Shown: piece by piece, positions 33,278 to 36,435 of the stretch | How positions within the stretch are numbered: position 1 is the stretch's first letter | How the letters are laid out: the number at the start of each line of letters is the position of its first letter | The notes under the pieces: model-generated | The model's input: only the letters and a program-made list of their open reading frames with translations | Databases searched by the model: none | What the model was told of the DNA's origin: nothing | Position numbers and translations under genes: made by a program | Source: Halieaceae bacterium UBA4452 | Lineage (GTDB): Bacteria > Pseudomonadota > Gammaproteobacteria > Pseudomonadales > Halieaceae | DNA: 36,435 nt | Assembly: GCA_002389505.1 (NCBI GenBank) | Contig: DGPA01000017.1 | Coordinates: forward strand, 1 to 36,435 | Direction of reading: 5' to 3'

Positions 33278-33940
33278 GTGAAAACTGCTGATCGCATTCT
33301 TGAAACCGCACGCACGCTCTTCAATGATGAAGGCGAGAGCAATGTTGCTGCCAGCGATATCGCTATCGCCATGGATATCAGCTCGGGTAATTTGTACTAC
33401 CACTTCAAAGGTAAAGACGCCATCCACAGGGCACTGTTTAGCCGCCTGCAGCAGGAACTAGTGGCGCTTCTAGCGACCCCCCTCACCAATCCAAGCGTGT
33501 TTACTGATGATGAAGACAGTCCACTATTGAGAGGCTGGCTTTTTTTGACCATTGTTCTCGAAACGATGTATGCCTACCGCTACCTCTATGAAAGTCCTGC
33601 AGACCTTATGCATCGCTACCCTGAAATAGATCGTGGCTTCCAGCGCTTAAGCCGACTTAAGCATGCTGCCTGCGAAGCCCTAGTCCGTGAACTACTGGAG
33701 AGCAATGGACCTAGTCAGCAACGGCTCGACAGCGCTGTGAACGCCATGGCACTTACCCTGACCTTTTGGCTATCTTGGGACCGAATGGTCAACCCCGATG
33801 CCGCGGAAGATGTCATTATCCATCAAGGGGTTTTGCAGCTATTATCGTTCTGCGCACCTTTTATGGGTGCCGAACAGGAGTCTTTTTACGAAGAATGTGA
33901 GATCCTTTACCGTGAAATGGTAATCCGTGGGAAGTCATAA
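33278..33940 (+). CDS. TetR-family regulator, PhaD-like
   Basis: A 220-residue regulator with an N-terminal TetR helix-turn-helix (RILETARTLFNDEGESNVAA then MDISSGNLYYHFKGKDAIHR). The N-terminal 60 residues closely resemble PhaD, the regulator of PHA genes in Pseudomonas, and the phasin-like gene lies directly upstream. The C-terminal ligand domain is not specific by eye. Translation starts at GTG 33278 without a clear ribosome site. A control link to the phasin gene is inferred from position. Confidence 0.82.
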   Translation: MKTADRILETARTLFNDEGESNVAASDIAIAMDISSGNLYYHFKGKDAIHRALFSRLQQELVALLATPLTNPSVFTDDEDSPLLRGWLFLTIVLETMYAYRYLYESPADLMHRYPEIDRGFQRLSRLKHAACEALVRELLESNGPSQQRLDSAVNAMALTLTFWLSWDRMVNPDAAEDVIIHQGVLQLLSFCAPFMGAEQESFYEECEILYREMVIRGKS

Positions 33941-34002
33941 CGACCCATCAATCCCACTTCAGCAACGCACTATAACTGCAAACACTCCAAAGGAGCATGA
34001 CA

Positions 34003-34482
34003 ATGACTATCGCTGTTGGTGACACTCTACCTACATGTACGTTAATGGTAATGGGCGAGAAGGGCCCGCAACCGGTATCAACCGATACCTTATTCAATGA
34101 TAAAAAAGTAGTGCTTTTCGCTGTGCCCGGCGCCTTCACACCAGGCTGCTCAATGACGCATCTACCGGGCTTTGTCGCCAATGCCGACAACATCAAGGCG
34201 AAAGGCGTCGACAGCATCATTTGTATGTCCGTCAACGATGCGTTTGTTATGGGTGCGTGGGGTCAGGCACAAAACGCGGACGAACTTATCATGTTGGCAG
34301 ACGGCAACGGTGAGTTCACCCAACTGCTGGGACTTGAGCTCGATGGATCCGGCTTTGGGTTAGGGCAACGGTCACAGCGTTTTGCTATGATCGTAGAGAA
34401 CGGCACCGTTGCACATCTCAATATTGAGGAAGGCCCGGGCATCGACGTCAGTTCCGCTGAAACTATGATGCAGCTACTCTAA
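34003..34482 (+). CDS. Peroxiredoxin (Prx5 family)
   Basis: A 159-residue thiol peroxidase. The peroxidatic Cys lies in VPGAFTPGCSMTHLPGF, and the family-specific KGVDSIICMSVNDAFVMGAW and GLGQRSQRFAMIVENG follow. The Cys in IICMS is a possible resolving residue. Electron donor could be glutathione or glutaredoxin; no fused glutaredoxin domain is present. ATG 34003 is preferred over ATG 33997 because GGAG (33992-33995) is then 7 bases away. It follows the TetR gene after 62 bases and may share its transcript. Confidence 0.93.
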   Translation: MTIAVGDTLPTCTLMVMGEKGPQPVSTDTLFNDKKVVLFAVPGAFTPGCSMTHLPGFVANADNIKAKGVDSIICMSVNDAFVMGAWGQAQNADELIMLADGNGEFTQLLGLELDGSGFGLGQRSQRFAMIVENGTVAHLNIEEGPGIDVSSAETMMQLL

Positions 34483-34500
34483 GCAAGCGCTCACCACCCT

Positions 34501-34516
34501 CGGCCAGTACTGGCCG
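34501..34516. repeat. 16-base perfect palindrome between prx and lrp genes
   Basis: CGGCCAGTACTGGCCG is a perfect palindrome in the 105-base gap between convergent genes. It could form a hairpin for termination, but no T-tract follows on either strand. Confidence 0.4.
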
Positions 34517-34587
34517 GGCGTGTCAGCGCTGGCCGCGGGTTGGCGGGCGCGGTCGGTTTGGGCTGGTCACTTAAGTCAAACGCGGTA

Positions 34588-35073
34588 TCAGTTGCCTTCT
34601 TGACCTTGCGCTCGAATGGGCAGCGCGGTCGTTGATTTAATCTCCTCCATCGAGAGCAATGCAGTGACATTGTAGATGTTAACCTCGGCAATTAGATTTT
34701 GATAAAACGCGTCATACGCTTTGCCATTTTCGACATACACCTTGACGATATAATCGATGTCTCCAGCGAGTCGATGCGCCTCTACCACTTCAGGTCGAGA
34801 CTGTAGAGCCTCCAAAAAAGATTGCTGCCACAGGGCACCGTGCTCGTTTGTTCGAATGAGCACAAAAAAGCACGCCTCAAGCCCGAGGGCTTCAGGGTTC
34901 AGTAGGGTGGTTTGGTGTTTGATCACGCCGGCTGCTCGCATCTTTCTGATTCGATTCCAGACCGGCGTTTTTGATGAGCTAACCGATAGCGCGATCTCCT
35001 CTAGCGAATGGGGGGAATCGGATTGCAGCTGTTCAAGGATTTTACGGTCAGTCGAATCGAGAGTGGCGGACAT
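34588..35073 (-). CDS. Lrp/AsnC-family transcriptional regulator
   Basis: A 161-residue regulator. The N-terminal winged helix (TLDSTDRKILEQLQSDS, then SLEEIALSVSSSKTPVWNRI) is the Lrp DNA-binding domain, and residues about 65-150 form the RAM ligand/oligomer domain (GLEACFFVLIRT, VVEAHRLAGDIDYIVKVYVE). The start at 35073 has GGAG 6 bases upstream. It is divergent from the siroheme synthase gene, and the 133-base gap carries repeated Lrp-like sites, so control of cysG and of itself is likely. Confidence 0.93.
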   Translation of the reverse strand: MSATLDSTDRKILEQLQSDSPHSLEEIALSVSSSKTPVWNRIRKMRAAGVIKHQTTLLNPEALGLEACFFVLIRTNEHGALWQQSFLEALQSRPEVVEAHRLAGDIDYIVKVYVENGKAYDAFYQNLIAEVNIYNVTALLSMEEIKSTTALPIRAQGQEGN

Positions 35074-35120
35074 TAAAAACTCCAAAAAATAGGACGCTGT
35101 TAGCGTTATATGCATTAAAA

Positions 35121-35176
35121 TAGAACATCATTCTTTTATATTGCAAAAATTTTCTTTTTATAAGGAAATAATTCTA
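35121..35176. promoter_or_regulatory. Three phased Lrp-like sites between lrp and cysG
   Basis: Three 15-base sequences resemble the E. coli Lrp consensus YAGHAWATTWTDCTR: 35121-35135 (12 of 15), 35142-35156 (11 of 15) and 35162-35176 (12 of 15). Their centres (35128, 35149, 35169) are 21 and 20 bases apart, about two helical turns, so bound dimers would lie on one face of the DNA. The region is markedly AT-rich. The regulator next door need not share the E. coli consensus exactly. Confidence 0.55.
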
Positions 35177-35206
35177 TCATGCGGGCCAGTAAAAAGGGGT
35201 CTGCCC

Positions 35207-36435
35207 ATGGAATTTCTTCCCATCTTTGTTGCATTACGAGATCAGCGTGTGGTGGTGTCAGGCGGCAGCGCGATGGCCGTTGCCAAGATCAAACTACTGT
35301 TGAAGACGAAAGCCCAAATTGTCGTTTATGCCCCAGAGCCCCTCGATACTTTAGTGCAATGGCATCACGAAGGTCTGCTGACGTTGCATCAACGAGATCT
35401 CAAACCGGGAGATTTAAAAGGGACTCGCCTCGTCTATTCGGCCCATGCCCGAACCGAGGACAACGCGCGCCTGGCAGGGTGGGCTAGTGACGCCAACGTG
35501 TTGATCAATGTGGCTGATGATATGGACCGATCGGACTTCATTACCCCTGCTGTGGTTGATCGCGATCCGGTTGTTGTTGCGATCGGTACAGAGGGCACCT
35601 CACCTGTTTTGGCGCGGTTAATAAAAGCAAAAATTGAGGCACTGCTGCCCGTGGCCATCTCCGCGTTGGCCCAGCGCGCGGGGCAGCTGCGTCCGCGTGT
35701 TAAACTCCTCCCGGAATTTTCGACGCGTCTTAGATTCTGGCGACGCTTCATGGACAGTGCCGGCGCACGCGCGGACAGCGCGGATTTTTATTCGATCCGA
35801 GTGCCAGACGAAGATCAAATCAACGCGCTACTCGAGGATCAGTCCCCGGAACCAGTTGACTGCGGGCAAGTCACGTTTGTGGGGGCCGGGCCGGGTGATC
35901 CCGGTCTTTTAACGCTCAAAGCGCGTCAAGCTCTGGATGGAGCGGATGTCATTATTCATGACCGATTGGTCAGTTCTGAAGTATTGGATCTTGCAAGGCG
36001 TGAGGCGACACTCCTCAATGTTGGCAAAAAGGGCCATGGCGCTTCAACGTCCCAGGCGAAGATCAATGCACTGATCAAAACGTCGGCTCTAGCCGGTGCT
36101 AAGGTGGTTCGACTGAAGGGCGGCGACCCCAGCGTCTTTGCGCGCCTCGATGAAGAAATTGACACCTGCGTGATCAACGGCATCCCATGGTCGGTCATCC
36201 CAGGTATCACAGCGGCTTCAGCGGCGGCGGCCTCCATCGGCCGCTCGCTAAGCCAGCGCGGCAGAAATACTGAAATTACCTTTATTACTGGGCACGCCAT
36301 GGGCGGATTTGCAGATCAAGATTGGCAGCGACTGGCCAAAGATAACCAGGTCGCCGCGATCTACATGGGCCGCAGAGCAGCCCGCTTTTTCCAGGGCCGG
36401 CTCTTGATGCACGGCGCAGACCCTGAGCTTCCCAT
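35207..36435 (+). CDS. cysG: Siroheme synthase (precorrin-2 dehydrogenase/ferrochelatase plus uroporphyrinogen III methyltransferase), 3' end outside window
   Basis: The frame is open from ATG 35207 (AGGGG 7 bases upstream) to the window edge, 409 codons. The N-terminal part (EFLPIFVALRDQRVVVSGG, then INVADDMDRSDFITPAVVDR and VVVAIGTEGTSPVLARL) is the NAD-dependent dehydrogenase/ferrochelatase. From about residue 224 the methyltransferase begins with VTFVGAGPGDPGLLTLKA, followed by VVRLKGGDPSVFARLDEE and IPGITAASAAAASIG. The product makes siroheme for sulfite or nitrite reductase. Motifs such as FARLDEE instead of FGRGGEE, and AAIYMGRRAARFFQGRLLMHG, resemble alphaproteobacterial CysG more than the enteric form. 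The glycine-rich NAD loop reads SGGSAMA instead of the usual GGGxVA. Confidence 0.93.
   Translation, partial: MEFLPIFVALRDQRVVVSGGSAMAVAKIKLLLKTKAQIVVYAPEPLDTLVQWHHEGLLTLHQRDLKPGDLKGTRLVYSAHARTEDNARLAGWASDANVLINVADDMDRSDFITPAVVDRDPVVVAIGTEGTSPVLARLIKAKIEALLPVAISALAQRAGQLRPRVKLLPEFSTRLRFWRRFMDSAGARADSADFYSIRVPDEDQINALLEDQSPEPVDCGQVTFVGAGPGDPGLLTLKARQALDGADVIIHDRLVSSEVLDLARREATLLNVGKKGHGASTSQAKINALIKTSALAGAKVVRLKGGDPSVFARLDEEIDTCVINGIPWSVIPGITAASAAAASIGRSLSQRGRNTEITFITGHAMGGFADQDWQRLAKDNQVAAIYMGRRAARFFQGRLLMHGADPELP

Noticed and set aside
34491..34691. 66-codon minus-strand frame downstream of the Lrp gene
   Set aside because: It overlaps the Lrp gene 3' end in another frame and has no domain; it spans the palindromic spacer.
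1..36435. tRNA, rRNA, CRISPR, insertion sequences, phage genes
   Set aside because: I looked for TPsiC-like motifs in gaps, regular short repeats and transposase or integrase motifs and saw none; a covariance-model scan would be needed to exclude tRNAs fully.

Overview
This window reads as chromosomal DNA of a free-living gammaproteobacterium. The order proA-nadD-rsfS-rlmH-mrdA-rodA-mltB-rlpA-dac-ybeD-lipB is typical of Gammaproteobacteria. The paired nrdA/nrdB genes, with two ATP-cones in NrdA, resemble those of Pseudomonas. The polyhydroxyalkanoate (PHA) granule genes and an oligotroph-like compact layout would fit a marine lineage such as the OM60/NOR5 (Halieaceae) or SAR92 groups; that placement is inference from gene content, not a measured phylogeny. 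I see no rRNA, tRNA, CRISPR array, insertion sequence or prophage.

Layout. The left edge holds the start of an HU-type DNA-binding gene with a Lys/Ala/Pro tail (minus strand). Plus-strand genes follow from 453 to 5630: proS, a small lytic transglycosylase, a LuxR-type regulator, a PuuA-like glutamine synthetase and a glutathione peroxidase. A long minus-strand block runs from 18664 down to 5635. It holds proA, nadD, rsfS, rlmH, the cell-elongation genes mrdA and rodA, mltB, rlpA, a D-Ala-D-Ala carboxypeptidase, ybeD and lipB, mostly with overlapping or touching ends. lipA, usually next, is absent; a membrane hybrid sensor-like protein with degenerate kinase and receiver domains comes next, then prfC.

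From 18.8 to 20.1 kb there is an iron/redox group: bfd under an apparent Fur site, bacterioferritin, and the monothiol glutaredoxin grxD. nrdAB follows with an NrdR-like palindrome upstream and a strong terminator downstream. Next come dinG and an acyltransferase (minus strand), rpsT with a UUG start, a PHA-system small protein, hslO, pckA and an ACT-domain protein.

The right end holds a phasin-like protein with an N-terminal histone-like tail, a PhaD-like TetR regulator and a Prx5 peroxiredoxin. It closes with an Lrp/AsnC regulator divergent from a siroheme synthase (cysG) that runs off the window. Three Lrp-like sites about two helical turns apart lie between these last two genes, and the cysG product has the sequence style of alphaproteobacterial siroheme synthases, which suggests a transferred sulfur/nitrogen assimilation module continuing beyond the edge.

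I found no wholly new multi-gene system. The most interesting points are the double-degenerate hybrid protein, the Lrp/cysG module, the leaderless Fur-controlled bfd, and the reversed-order phasin.
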